Positions 36,053 to 47,309 are shown, numbered from the stretch's first letter. The stretch is DNA of 64,000 bases from Gibbula magus (GCA_936450465.1 OW388305.1:40810687-40874686), one strand, 5' to 3'. Made by a program: numbers and translations. Notes: generated by a model from the letters alone, not told the origin.

Positions 36053-36292
36053 ACTCAACAGTGTACATATTGTGAAAGGCATTGGCCAACAAACTAACAA
36101 CGCTTATGCTAAGGTCTCTCCATTGAAGAAATATCAATACATATTTGATACATACAAAGCAGAACAAAGTAAATATAAATATGTGACATGGTTTTTCATT
36201 TCTACCAGCATAATGACATATCTCCTAACGTTAAAGCAAGGCACGTTTTTGAATTTCTGTTTTAATCTACAAGACATTTACATCGAAGTGGT

Positions 36293-36347
36293 TCGCCGCT
36301 AATGGTTGCAATACTGCCGAAGCGGCGTTAAACAATAACTCACTCAC
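36293..36347 (+). mobile_element. Mini-SINE with perfect 15-bp target duplication
   Basis: 55-bp body TCGCCGCTAATGGTTGCAAT..GCGGCGTTAAACAATAACTC plus tail, flanked by TTACATCGAAGTGGT at 36278-36292 and 36348-36362. The clearest evidence that this tiny unit inserts on its own. Confidence 0.95.
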
Positions 36348-36739
36348 TTACATCGAAGTGGTATTTAATGTGGACAGTAGTATTTATTGTTTTTTTAACG
36401 TTGACTCGCTTAGTTTTTTTTCCTCTGATAACGAATTACATTCTCTAACAACAGAGGGTAAGAAAGATGCCGAGTAGTTTGTTAGGAATTTGAGTTGCTT
36501 AGATTGTAAGGATCATTTACGGAAATGTTATTTGGAACCAAATCTGAAAGATAGGATGGAGATAATTTATAATACATGTTATAGAACAAACACACATTCG
36601 CCTTCTAAGCCTATCGCTTAGTGAAGTTAAAGTTGTTTCTTTATATATCGTATTTTGACTTGTACCTCTTACAGATCCGCATTTTGATCTTAATGTATCG
36701 AGGTGAAGATTTGCCAAGAGTTATGCTTCATGCACAGTA

Positions 36740-36802
36740 TCGCCGCTAATGGCTGCAATACTGCCGAAGCGGCGTTAAACAATAACTCACTCAGTCACTC
36801 AC
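36740..36802 (+). mobile_element. Mini-SINE with 12-bp target duplication
   Basis: Same body as 36293-36347, flanked by TCATGCACAGTA at 36728-36739 and 36803-36814. Confidence 0.93.
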
Positions 36803-36899
36803 TCATGCACAGTAAACTTGTCCCATACATTTGAACAGTAATAAAAAAAAAAGGAAGAAAGAACGATTTATACAACATTTCAAGGATTTTTCTGTTCCA

Positions 36900-37409
36900 T
36901 CAGTAGGCCTGTTTTAGACTTCTTAAACAATGTATGGCTAGATGTCATTGCCGATGCGCTGGAACACCCCGAAGTCACATCCTCCATTGACTATGTTACT
37001 ATAAACTTGATTAAAGGAGTTCAATTCAACACAGCCGTGTGGAACCACCACGGAAATGCATTAGTCCTTTATGGACTTGCAGTTTCTAATAAATCGCCTA
37101 TTCAGTTATTGAATACGGTAACATGGATCAGTGATTATGTCCACCGCCAGGAAAGCCACATTTATAGGACTACCTAATCATTACACCCCCGGGAGAGCAA
37201 CGCCGTTTTTAACCTCATTTTTTAAAATGTGGCTTTCAAGGGCTGAAACCCCTGAAACCCCTCCTAAGTCGGTGACCATCCTCTCCACTGTAGTAGAATG
37301 GCATTCGACGGAGGAGCTTCGGCGTAGACTGCAGCTAATTAGTTTTAATAATATGACTGCGACATTGAGTATATCAATTAAGAAGAAAATATGTTTTATT
37401 TTTGGGTGA
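36900..37409 (+). pseudogene. Unidentified coding-like remnant in two overlapping frames
   Basis: Codons from about 36900 to 37167 stay open with protein-like composition (pieces such as PVLDFLNNVWLD and NLIKGVQFNTAVW) but no start codon. The frame stops at 37167, and a second frame (37131-37409, 92 codons, with TFIGLPNHYTP and ELRRRLQLI) takes over. G+C is higher than in the flanks. This looks like an old element gene with a frameshift. I do not recognise the family. Confidence 0.35.
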
Positions 37410-37518
37410 CACGCCGGAAATTACATAAAAATACCATTTGGTATAAAATCACATTCCCATGGCCATATTGGCTACAAGACACAGTTTAACTTTTTATAAT
37501 CTTTTTTAAAATCATAAT

Positions 37519-37570
37519 TACACACACACACATACAATTCTCTTGCACACACGCGCGCACACACGCCTAC
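37519..37570. repeat. CA-rich microsatellite, impure
   Basis: ACACACACACACATAC and GCACACACGCGCGCACACAC runs. Confidence 0.8.
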
Positions 37571-38700
37571 ACCACCATTCTTATCTCGGAAATAGAAAAG
37601 GACCACTCTCCTACCAAACGTACACTCATGCAGTAAGTGATGTCTAACTCTCTCCTCCTGTACATACTGTGAACAAATGCGACCAGAGGTTTAAGCATTG
37701 AAGTGTTTTTCATTAAGCATATAGCTTGTTGGTCTGCAGACAACAAAGAGAAAGCAGAGTCTGGTGTATATAAGGAAAACTGTATTTTAAGTCTGAATAA
37801 AAAAGGCCAACTAACCAGAAAATGAACCCAACTTACACAGGATGGGAGTAAAACAACCGTTCATAGACGATGTTCTATAGCTTGGCAGGAAAGTAAGTGA
37901 CACCCCTATTTCGTACAATAACTACAAAACCAGGCAAACTAGCAAACTCATCTTTTGCCAATCTTAATTTTATGTTTGTACCTAGGAGGATCCAAATAGG
38001 ATTGAAAATTTTGTGAAACGAAATAAAAAATCTGTCTATATAACCATCATATGAAATCTGATGTAAACAGGCACAGCTTGCAGAGGGTGGTGTCCAGATT
38101 TTGAAACAGCCGCAGGTTGCTATTTTAGGCTGTGCTACGTCACAGAAACTAGGACAGAGGACGGTTTTGTTTGACACCTCTGGGTATCAGTCTGGGTTCC
38201 ATAGGTTAACTGCACTCCTAGTAAACAACTCTGACTAGCAACTTAAAACATGGCTAACTGACGCCGCTACCTAGGATAAATCGAAAGCATTGGCAAATGT
38301 AACTGGAAAAATATACGAACTTAACTCATCTAGACACACGTAATTACTAGCCAAAACCTAGTTTTATCACATACCTCCCACCTGAAAATTAAAGTTACCC
38401 TAGCTTTATCAAGGAAACTAATTAAATCTACCAGGTATGTACATCAAAGTATTTGTATTTCATTTATTCTTATAACCTGAGTCACTCATTCCTGAAAAAC
38501 AAATCAAATATCCAACATGTAACTCCTGTATATAAATCAACAAATTCATTCTTATTTTAATAACTCAAATCATTTATGAACGGCAAATACTGCTCTAAAA
38601 AATGTAATGGCATGTAACACAAACATAAATCACATCATCATCACTTCCTCAAGATCAACATCATGTAAAAATTATATGAAAGATTATCAAAGAAAAAGCC
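37571..38700. other. Non-coding stretch; could hold the 3' part of the Gypsy element
   Basis: No coding sequence recognised. On the minus strand this lies downstream of the Gypsy integrase, so a 3' LTR could be here, but I could not match any block to the region right of 43.5 kb. Confidence 0.3.
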
Positions 38701-38708
38701 AACGTAAT

Positions 38709-39086
38709 TCAATATTTTACCTTGTCCCCGCCCCAAATGTCTTTTTTAAATCCTTCTTTTTCTTTCGCAGGAGCTCGCCCAAACAGCCAGTCGACTGGCT
38801 CTCCTCCTCCTCCCTGCTTCTCTGACGTGCCGCCATCTAAAGTCGCCTCTCCTGCTCCAGGTCTCGGGCTCTGACCTGCTCGGAGGTTGGTCCATTCAGG
38901 GCCACGCAACGTGGGAGCAGGTTGCCAGGGTCCTGGAAGACCCAGTTCCTCCTTGTCTCGACCAACAGCACAATGGGGGTCAGATGGATTCGGAGACCGC
39001 ACCCGGAAGGTCGCCCTGCAGAGGGAACACGGGAAAAGGCTATCACATCGTTGATGAACCCTCCCCCAGTGCTTGAGAAAGCTCAA
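38709..39086 (-). pseudogene. GC-rich orphan frame with possible zinc-finger remnant
   Basis: A 125-codon minus-strand frame with no ATG at its start, in a GC-rich island (about 38750-39230) that contrasts with the A+T-rich flanks. Near its start it has LKHWGRVHQRC and then FPCSLCRATFR, spacing that recalls C2H2/C2HC zinc fingers; the rest is Pro/Gly-rich and uninformative. It lies downstream of the Gypsy integrase on the same strand, so it may be an extra 3' part of that element. Function not identified. Confidence 0.3.
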
Positions 39087-39565
39087 CGTTGCATATCAGG
39101 TGGCGTCACAGCTGGTGACCTGGCAGCGCATACCTCCAGCAGGCCAAGGCTCCCTCACATGCTGTTCCTGAAACTCGTAAAGTTCCTGAGGCTCCACTTG
39201 ACAGTTGATTTCCTTTGCTGAAACAGACAAAGACGTACCACCACCTCTAAACATTATTTAGGCAAAACCTGAATCAATTACAAACATTGCGGGGGACTTA
39301 TCTGGAAATTCCTAATAATAAGCAAAATATTGCAAACCATTTAACATGTTAAAATAGAAAATAACACAAGTATGTACAAGCACTCTGTCAACTAACAATC
39401 CCTGTATGCTCCTCTTTTGTTCCAACTACGGTGAATAAACCACTCTTGGCTGAACAACCCTCCCATACCTACTCCTCCAAAAATGGGGCAAGGTTTCCTA
39501 GCCCTCTGTGTCCCTACCCTCACTTGTGACCATCTACCACACATGATTCCTCCTGATCTACTGGA

Positions 39566-39862
39566 GGGGGCGGGATAGCACGTTCGGCTTCGGATCAAGA
39601 GGTCTGGGGTTCGAATTCTGCCAGGGGAACGGCAACTTAGTCTGCAATAGAGAACTGTTCTACAAGCAGTAAGGTTTGGGTGCAATGCTACACTGAATTT
39701 CAGCGTAGTACCACCCATGGTTAGCTAGTTCCAGCCGATGCTCGCAGGTTTCACCGCAATGCATAGCCACATGGCTTTGCGGGCTTTCTCCCTGCCGTAA
39801 TACTAGCAGCCGCGAAATACTCTTGAAAGTGGGCTAAAACACCAAGTGACCTCAACTCACCC
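39566..39862 (+). mobile_element. SINE inserted near the Gypsy 3' region
   Basis: Head GGGGCGGGATAGCACGTTCG, B box GGGGTTCGAATTC, tail GAAAGTGGGCTAAAACACC. Perfect 11-bp target duplication GATCTACTGGA at 39555-39565 and 39863-39873. Confidence 0.93.
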
Positions 39863-40122
39863 GATCTACTGGAAAAGACCCATGTTCTCGGGTCAACTAT
39901 CAGGACATTGCTCACACTCATACACATATGGTTTCAGCTGATCAACGTGAACACTTAAAATCCTGAACCTTCAAACTTCTGAATGCGGTAAACCAATGAA
40001 GTTAACGTCCCAAACCCAACTTCTTCCCTGCGGTTGGTGGATACCAACGTCACACCCAACTACAAACATCAAAATTCCTTAACCGCAACTTGGTATCATA
40101 ATTCACTGGACATACTAGGGAT

Positions 40123-40997
40123 TCAGAACCTGGCGGGATACCCACCATCACGTCCAAAGGACTTCCCTCTATACGCCATCATTAGAAAAGGTAACTGGTC
40201 ATCCCAATCCAACTTCTGATCAACGAAGACTGACAACATTTGATGCAATGTATGGTTGAACCTTTCTACCAAGCCATCGGACTGAAGATAATAAGGAGTA
40301 GTTCTAGTTTTCTGGATCCCTAACAAATTACACACTTCACGAAAAAGTATAGACTCAAATTCTCTCCCTTGATCAGAATGGATCTGCTGTGGACCCCCAA
40401 ATCTACAGAACACTTCAGTGTCAATCCTATCAGCTACTGTTAAAACAGTGTGATCCCAAAGCCTCCTTCCACTTGGATAAATAATCCCCAATTACGATGA
40501 TGTATTCGTTTGTGTGCCTTTTTATAGGTGAGGGCCCAACTATGTCAATACCAATACATTTTCTAATGGAGCCCTGACTGACTGAATTGTTGCAATGGCG
40601 ACTTCCCATGCCCCGGCCCTGGCTTAAAACTGGCGCACAAATCACAAGTCTGGTACCAACGTTTCACTGTCTCCGATATCCCTGGCCAATAAAATCTTTC
40701 CCTAATAGCCTCATAAGTCCTCTCGGCCGAAATGCCTATGAAAGAGAAACAATTTTTGCATAAACAAGTGATCCAAATGACCCCACAAGTTTTTGGACTG
40801 CGCTAAAATCAATAACGATTCAAACATTTTACTAACCAGTGGACCCACATGTCTATCTCCTTCTCCTGAAACTCTACTGACTGTTTATTAGACCAGGCAT
40901 CATGCCAATTTGGGAGATTATCTTCACCATCCTGACCTATATTTTCTGCCTGATCTACAAACACTGGCCACGCTTGGAGAGTTAGAGAACTGTACAT
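40123..40997 (-). pseudogene. Gypsy integrase, frameshifted
   Basis: The core starts in 40430-40645 (IGIDIVGP with the first catalytic Asp; NEYIIVIGDYLSKW) and continues in another frame at 40123-40491 with HSDQGREFES (second Asp) and LVERFNHTLHQML (Glu), the D,D-35-E pattern. Integrase would join element cDNA to the chromosome in the nucleus. The zinc-binding N-terminus is only vaguely visible near 40620-40760. Confidence 0.85.
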
Positions 40998-41169
40998 AGA
41001 TCTCTTTGGCGCTATCCCCGCTGGAAGGAATACCAGGAGGGGAGGAGCATATACTCATTGCCGCACTTCCTAATATTTCTTCTAGACATGCCATCAGCAA
41101 TCTGATGCTTAACTCCAGGACGGTACTGTATGTTGCAATCAAAGGTTTCCATCAGTGCTTAACCACCTA

Positions 41170-41400
41170 GCTAACATTCCGTCCGGATCCTTGAATTTTT
41201 AAGCCATATCAAAGCATGGTCGGTTCGCAACAACCTCTGCCTAAAAAGATAGTGCCTTAAGTGCCTCAAGAAATGTAATACAGCCGTTAGCTCACGTCGG
41301 GTCGTACAATAATTTTGTTGAACCCTATTGAGAACTTTGCTACCATAAGCAATGACTGCCTCCTGTCCATCCTGAATCTGTGAAAGAACAGCCCCTATTC
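41170..41400 (-). pseudogene. Gypsy RNase H domain
   Basis: About 75 open codons reading GAVLSQIQDGQEAVIAYGSK, then LNRVQQNYCTTRRELTAVL and RTDHALIWL, the typical RT-linked RNase H blocks (Y-C-T-T-R-x-E-L and D-H). The frame is disrupted on both sides. Confidence 0.8.
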
Positions 41401-41601
41401 AATTGGCATTAGCAACAGTGTTAAGGATGTACTTACTAGTACTGTCAGGAAAACCAAGTAACGGTGACCTCAATAAACAATCTTTCAACCTAAGAAATGC
41501 CTGCTCACATTTGTTATCCCCCAAAAAAAGAAACCTTCTTCCTGGTAAGCCTGATCAAAGGAAAAGCTTTTTTCCGAAAAGTTTGGGACAAAGTGCCTTT
41601 A

Positions 41602-42303
41602 TCAGCCCACTTGCCCACAGAAACTGTGAATCTCTGAACTATAGGTGGGTCTGGGCCATGTGGTCACAGCCTCGGTTTTACTTGGATCACAATCCAGCCC
41701 ATCCTTTGAAACAACATGACCTAAATAGACTAAACTGGTTCCGAACAACAAACACTTCTTAGGATTCAACTTCAACTTATCTTGCCTGAGTTGTACAAAC
41801 ACTAGTACTAGCCTAAGGTTGAGTAGTGCGGTAAAAAGTCATGCCCATACACTATAACATTGTCTAAGTAGAAGCACTTCTCCCACCTTAGCTGCCCATA
41901 CAACCTATCCATCAAGCATTCAAAAGTGGCCGGAGCATTGGTTAAACCAAAGGCATGACGTGTAAGTGAAACAGTCCCATATGAGTGGTAAATGCAGTTT
42001 TGTTTCTATCCTTGGGTGTTATCCTGACCTGCAAATAGCCACTGGCAAGGTCCAACGTAGAAAACCACCTTAAGTTTCTAACATTTCGTTAATTCTAGGC
42101 ACTGGATATGCATCCGGAAGAGAAACAGCATTTAACTTGCGAAAATCCACACAAAACCTAAGGCTACCATCCTTCTTTTCAACAAGACAAAATGGGGCAG
42201 ACCATTGACTATCATTTGGTTCTATGATACTTTGGCTCAACATCTTGTCAACTTCCTCCTCTACAACCTTTTTCCTGGCAAGGGGACCTCTACGGCATAG
42301 CAA
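41602..42303 (-). pseudogene. Gypsy reverse transcriptase, frameshifted, altered active site
   Basis: The N-terminal part at 42070-42303 has VDFRKLNAVSLPDAYPVPRI. The next frame has FSTLDLASGYLQV and KTAF (about 41990-42060, conserved blocks around the first catalytic Asp). At 41859-41870 the Y-x-D-D box reads Y-L-D-N, so the second of the paired aspartates is Asn. The C-terminal part (41602-41802) has KLNPKKCLLF and YLGHVVS. At least two frame changes separate these blocks. A normal enzyme would copy element RNA into DNA; this copy cannot. Confidence 0.85.
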
Positions 42304-42466
42304 ATTTAATTGGTTTGGAATCTCCCGTCTCTATACCATATCCGTCTGGCCAATCATTAACCAAGGAAGCTACCTGCTGTCTCTGTTCTATAGTAAGTTC
42401 ATCGGAGCTATCCTCAACTAACTTTTGTAACTGTGGTGGTAAGTCAACTTTTGTGCGAGGTACTCG

Positions 42467-42892
42467 TTATTTGGTCTCATCAAACACAACCTTATCTACA
42501 GTATTGATTGTACCCAAAACTGACTCTGACGCTTGCGTGATCCCTTTGTCGTTGAGGTTCAGCACTGAAACTACCATCTTATCACGGTTTGGATGAACTA
42601 AGCTTCTTGCTACCAACAGACCTTGCTTGTGCCATGTTGAGTTAGGTTCTACTAGTCCACAATGCCCAGAAAGTATCTTATCCGACTTACACTCCACAAA
42701 CATTTCAGAATGTGCTGGCACCCAAGTTTTCTCTACAAGTTTAATCCTAGCGCAGGTATAACTCTTAAGCTTGAACAACTTAACTCTGCCTCCTGGTAAC
42801 TCCAGCTTTAGACGTCTGAAAAGGATATCAGCATCATTAGCCTCTAGGAAGTCCATACTCAGAATTCCATTAACCTGCTCTAGATCTGCCAC
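42467..42892 (-). pseudogene. Gypsy aspartic protease C-terminal part and linker
   Basis: 141 codons starting in the second half of a retropepsin-like fold (GILSMDFLEANDADI resembles the conserved GxDFL region) and running into the linker before reverse transcriptase. The D-T/S-G catalytic motif would lie upstream and is not in this frame. Confidence 0.6.
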
Positions 42893-43279
42893 AACAAAGT
42901 TATGACTGAAATGGAGCTGGTTAACTTTGAATTCTAGCCTAAATTTACCATATACTCCTGTATACCCGTAGAAATGATAAAGGAGGCCCAGTGTCTATCA
43001 ACAGGTGATTCCTTCCTGTGGCTTATTCTGCTTCCAAATAGAGGCATCCTGTATCAGCTTCGATACTAAGCACTTAGCTTGACAATGCTGTTTTTACGAG
43101 ACTCTGTACCAGCAACTTCATTAGGAAATGTGGATGGTGGTTCACTGGTGTTCTACATACTGAATCTGAACTGACCAACAGGCTGAGTTATCGGCCACGA
43201 CCACAGCCTGATCTAGTTTCCCTGCTTCCTAGCATCACTGGTAACCATTTCGGAGCATTTTGATTTCAAATTAAGTCTT

Positions 43280-43522
43280 TCATGGACAATCAGCTATCTG
43301 ATGGCCTTCAAGTCTGCAATAATAACACTTGCGTGGCCCTACAGACTTCAACATATCCCTGTGCAACTCCTGCTTAAATTTGGCTAACTTCCCATCAATC
43401 AATTCAGAGATTACTTCCAAAGTTAGAGGGGAAGATGTGTCCTTGACAGATGCTGACAGAATCTGGAGCACCAACCACGCAAAATGGGAATCATGAGGTT
43501 TCCTATTCCTGCTACCCTCCAT
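43280..43522 (-). pseudogene. Gypsy gag C-terminal fragment, zinc knuckle
   Basis: 80 codons ending with a CCHC knuckle, C-Y-Y-C-x4-H-x4-C, which in the family packages element RNA into cytoplasmic particles. The upstream capsid part is not in frame. Only this end of gag is recognisable. Confidence 0.7.
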
Positions 43523-44103
43523 AGCTTCAAACTCTACAGTGGACGCATAGGGTGCATAGACCCAAAGTCTCGACAGTCCCCGAATCTATCCACCCCGTTC
43601 ATGCTTACCTACCTACAAACTCTTTATTTACTAATACCACATAATAATAATATTCCTAGCACTGATAGAAGGGATAGGACATCATTCTTATACAGAATGT
43701 GTCGTTCTGAAACAGAAAGTAACGGTGCGAGGGAGCTCTTACCAGACTGGACCACTAATGATGATAAGTACAGGGATTTTACGAGCGATTTTCAGCGTAA
43801 CTGTTCTCTCATTCGGGCCACTAGGGCCTTTAATAAAGTTCCGAAATTTTCCAAAAAGGGTAATTTTTTATTCCACTGCCGAAATGGTTGGAGGCAAATT
43901 TTGAAAATTTGAAATAGTGCCTAGGTTAGGTTAAGCTGGGGGTGGGGAGAGGAGGGGGAGCGTTTGTTAGTTATGTTTGGAAGGTTTTAGTTTGTTTATA
44001 GGTTTAGATTCGGTCCAAGAGCCCTAATTTTGTAGGTAAGTGCCGACCGCTTGGAGGGTACTGTGGTTATTGTTTGGATTTAAAGATTTGGTATATTTTG
44101 TGT
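43523..44103. other. Non-coding stretch between Gypsy and LINE remnants
   Basis: A plus-strand open frame at 43484-43912 shows no recognisable motif. 43920-43970 is G-rich (GGGGGTGGGGAGAGGAGGGG). Confidence 0.35.
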
Positions 44104-44285
44104 TTAGATATTGTTTGCCCTTAGGGTAAGGTTAAGTATTTGGCGGAAGGCCGCATACTGTGGGCATTCTGTAAGAATGTGTTGGATTGTTTCTGTTTGT
44201 GGGCAGTGTGGGCATGCAGGAGAAATATTAGATATTTTAGTTTTATGGATAAAATAGTTTAGTTTTGTATGCCCCGTTTGGAGGG
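44104..44285 (-). pseudogene. LINE C-terminal fragment (zinc-knuckle end of ORF2)
   Basis: 60 open minus-strand codons reading LQTGHTKLNYFIHK, then C-P-H-C-x7-H-x4-C (CPHCPQTETIQHILTEC) and YAAFRQILNLTL before a stop. The TGH..LN..L motif followed by a CxxC-x7-H-x4-C knuckle is typical of the C-terminus of many non-LTR retrotransposons. Upstream is stopped by TAG. Confidence 0.75.
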
Positions 44286-44345
44286 ACGACTAAGTGTATA
44301 CCCAACTACGGGGAACTACCCGGATTATAAATGTAAGGAGTTGTG

Positions 44346-44627
44346 GTCTGGATAGCTCAGTGGTTAGCGCGTTGGGCTTCCGATAAAAAAAGTCTGGGGT
44401 TGGAATACCGCCAGGGGCATGGCAACTTTGTCTGTAGTACAATGCAGCGAAGTACCACCTATGGTTCGCTAGTTGCAGTCGATGATAGCAGGTGTCAACG
44501 CAATACATAGCCACGTGGCGTTGCGGGCTTTCTCCCTTCAATAATACTTGCAGACGTGATATATGTGAACTACTCTTGAAAGTGGCATTAAACCCTCATC
44601 TCACCACTTATCACCTCACCTCATTAG
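44346..44627 (+). mobile_element. tRNA-headed SINE, diverged
   Basis: Head TGGATAGCTCAGTGGTTAGC, altered B box (GGGGTTGGAATACC), a 5'-body deletion after TTTGTCTGTAGTAC, tail GTGGCATTAAACCC. Confidence 0.85.
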
Positions 44628-45121
44628 CTATTCTCAACTATATAAAATATCGATATAGAGAACTTTGGCATGCTGATCTTGTTGTTGATCCTGGCTAATA
44701 TGTTTTACCAGGTGGGGTGAAATTATACTACTATACCCTTAGATCAGCGAATGTCCATAACAGAATGGATTAATGAGTGACAAATGGTTTAGTGGTAGTC
44801 CATTCGTGGATCATTTACCCTTGTAACATTCTTCATGGTGTCATTAAGCACGGAGAAGTAGAACAAACAGTAGTTTGCCTGTTCATCAATCAGTGAATGA
44901 GGAAAATGCATTACAGAACATTTCACACAAGCAAAACATAAATGAGTAAAAATACAAATCATACATGTCAAACAGGTTTTATTTAGTTTCTTACTCAGTA
45001 ATTTTTTTCAGGGAACCATTAATTTCCGCGTGAATGTTTAATGTGTTTTTCCTATAATGAACAGTGACACGTGTACATTTTGTGCATTCGAACCAAGTTT
45101 CAAATTTTATATATATTTGTC
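44628..45121. other. Non-coding spacer
   Basis: No gene or repeat recognised. Confidence 0.35.
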
Positions 45122-45178
45122 TCGCCGCTAAAGGCTGCAATACTGCCGAAGCGGCGTTAAACAATAACTCACTCACTG
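45122..45178 (+). mobile_element. Mini-SINE
   Basis: TCGCCGCTAAAGGCTGCAAT..AAGCGGCGTTAAACAATAAC plus CTCACTCACTG. Short flanking match TTTGTC at 45116-45121 and 45179-45184. Confidence 0.88.
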
Positions 45179-45237
45179 TTTGTCATGAGTTATTTCTCTT
45201 CTGTACCATCCTTTTGTATATTTCCTCTATGCACAGT

Positions 45238-45345
45238 TCGGGTTCGAATAACGCCAGGTGTTTGGCAACTTCGTCTACTGTGGAGAACTGTTCTAAAAAC
45301 AGTATGTTTTTAAATGAATTGCTACACTGAATTGCAGGGAAATTC
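45238..45345 (+). mobile_element. Old SINE 5'-part remnant
   Basis: GTTCGGGTTCGAATAACGCC, GGCAACTTCGTCTACTGTGG, AGAACTGTTCT and TTGCTACACTGAATTGCAGG line up with the SINE head and first body part; the 3' part is missing. Confidence 0.7.
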
Positions 45346-45908
45346 ACGTGACGTCACTTTGCAGAAATGAGAGTTACCACTCTTAGACCATGCTCTCGGT
45401 TAATAATTGGATTGATTTGTAGAAATATTGATACGTTCATTTATTCCAAGGCAAAGTTTCATGGTTATCTTTAAACAGAACATTCATTTTCATGAAGTCA
45501 TGGTGATGGCAACCTATTTGACAGTGTTTCGTTTATTATGAATGTGAATGTGACATATGATTAGCAGATATGTAGCAATGGATATTTGTGTGACAAGTTA
45601 GGAATTCAGGAATTTCTGGAATTAAAAGATACAAATAAGAATAAATCAATTCATCAAAACAAAACTCAACCTCTCTTTCTACTGGATGAGTGCACTTTGA
45701 CATCATAGGGGGGTGATGCTTGCTTGCCATTGCGTAATGAGTAACAGACCATAACATGTTGTTATAAGACTGTAAGCTAATCGGGATGTAGGCGCATAGA
45801 GAACATGCCGTATCTTCGCTGTATGACAATTGCATCTTTTTCTGAAGATGTTCCACTTTCAAATAGTGCTTTGATCACTGATAGTTCCACAGGACAACAA
45901 GTGGTGGA

Positions 45909-46225
45909 GGTGAGGTGAGGTGAGTTGGGGTTTAACGCCGCTTTCAAGAGTATTTCACTTATATCGCGGCTGCTAGTATTACGGCAGGGAGAAAGCCCGC
46001 AACGCCATGTGGCTATGCATTGCGGTGAAACCTGCGAGCAGCGGCTGGAACTAGCGAACCATGGGTGGTACTGCACTGAAATTCAGTGTAGCATTGCACC
46101 CAAACCTGACTGCGTGTAGAACAGTTCTCTACTGCAGACAAAGTTGCCGTGCCCCTGGCGGGATTCGAACCCCGGACCTCTTGATCCGAAGCCGAACGCG
46201 CTAACCACTGCGCTATCCCGCCCCC
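45909..46225 (-). mobile_element. Full-length tRNA-headed SINE
   Basis: Minus-strand copy with intact A and B boxes and a CCTCACCTCACCTCC tail. Perfect 12-bp target duplication ACAAGTGGTGGA at 45897-45908 and 46226-46237. Confidence 0.95.
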
Positions 46226-46299
46226 ACAAGTGGTGGAATCTGCTTGCCGGATCCTATCGGATTCTACGGGATCCGCCACAATTAGGGAGAATCCGGAAG

Positions 46300-46351
46300 G
46301 ATATAAGTGAAATACTCTTGGAAGCGGCGTTAAACCCCAACTCACCTCACC
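46300..46351 (+). mobile_element. SINE tail fragment
   Basis: GATATAAGTGAAATACTCTT, GGAAGCGGCGTTAAACCCC and three CCTCA units only. Confidence 0.8.
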
Positions 46352-46981
46352 TCACCTCCATGATACAACTGAATATGATACATATATTGTGGTAACACCT
46401 ATTATAAGGATTATGATTGTATATCATTGTTTACATGATGAATATGACGTCACATAAATGATATACATTATAACATTATAACAAAAAATATATACAGTTG
46501 GTGTTGATAATAAAATATTTATAAAATAGACTATGTTACACTTTAACACACTGCCTTACGTGCGAATGCTTAAGTTAGTAAGTGATACGCGATATATATT
46601 ACTTTATGCGCGGTAATGTAATGATTACTAACTTAAGATAATGAATTATTATGATAATAACACATTTAGCACAGTCAATAAAGAAAGAATACAGATGTGC
46701 TTACCGGTGAACCATAAGAATTTAACATTATAAATATGTTGATAGGTCAGTCATACCTGCGATGGCTGAGAGATGAAAATTGAATGTGAATTCAAATTGT
46801 CATACGTCACAGGCGTAGAAGCCCGTGATTTCGCTTAGAGCCAATTACGGGTAGCATGTACAACTCACTATATAAGACAGCGGAGAAGCAGCCTTCTGAT
46901 GGAAAGAAAGAGATATACAAGGCTGCCTTCGACAGTTCTAATTCACAATAAGCTAGGATATCAGTCTTAAGTCACCTTGTA
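46352..46981. other. Left flank of the giant foldback element
   Basis: A+T-rich, no gene. GCTTAAGTTAGTAAGTGATA near 46569 is partly inverted about 55 bp later (ATTACTAACTTAAG near 46622). Confidence 0.4.
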
Positions 46982-47190
46982 GTGCTCCAAATTGTAATAA
47001 TTGCTCCAAATTGTAATACCTGCCCCAAATTGTAATAAAAACTGCTCCAAATTGTAATACCTGCTCCAAATTGTAATAAAAACTGCTCCAAATTGTAATA
47101 ACCAAATTTTCGAAAAACGTACTGTCAAGCTGCTCCAAATTGTAATAAAAAGTGCTCCAAATTGTAATAACTGCTCCAAATTGTAATAAC
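46982..47190 (-). repeat. Left arm: tandem TGCTCCAAATTGTAATA units
   Basis: Nine 17-24 bp units, interrupted once by a 28-bp spacer with TTTTCGAAAAACGTACTGTC. The open frames reading LEQLLQFGA on the minus strand are by-products. Confidence 0.9.
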
Positions 47191-47309
47191 ACAGATCAAG
47201 GCGATATAAGCTTAAATATCTTTACTTCTGATTATTTGACGATTTTGGTTTTATGGTGATTCGGTGTTCGTTTTGATAATGGTAATTACAATGTTTATGA
47301 AGATTGTTA

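Larger units (their letters stand above)
39874..43522 (-). mobile_element. Decayed Ty3/Gypsy-type retrotransposon
   Basis: Minus-strand order: gag zinc knuckle (43280-43522), protease region (42467-42892), reverse transcriptase (about 41602-42303), RNase H (about 41170-41400), integrase (40123-40997). This order, with integrase after RNase H, is the Ty3/Gypsy order. Every domain is cut by frameshifts or stops, so this is a dead copy. LTRs were not found; limits are those of recognisable protein. Confidence 0.85.

Noticed and set aside
43484..43912. 142-codon plus-strand open frame
   Set aside because: No recognisable motif, and its start is antisense to the Gypsy gag fragment.
37571..44000. 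LTR pair for the Gypsy element
   Set aside because: I looked for matching blocks left of 39.5 kb and right of 43.5 kb and found none I could trust.
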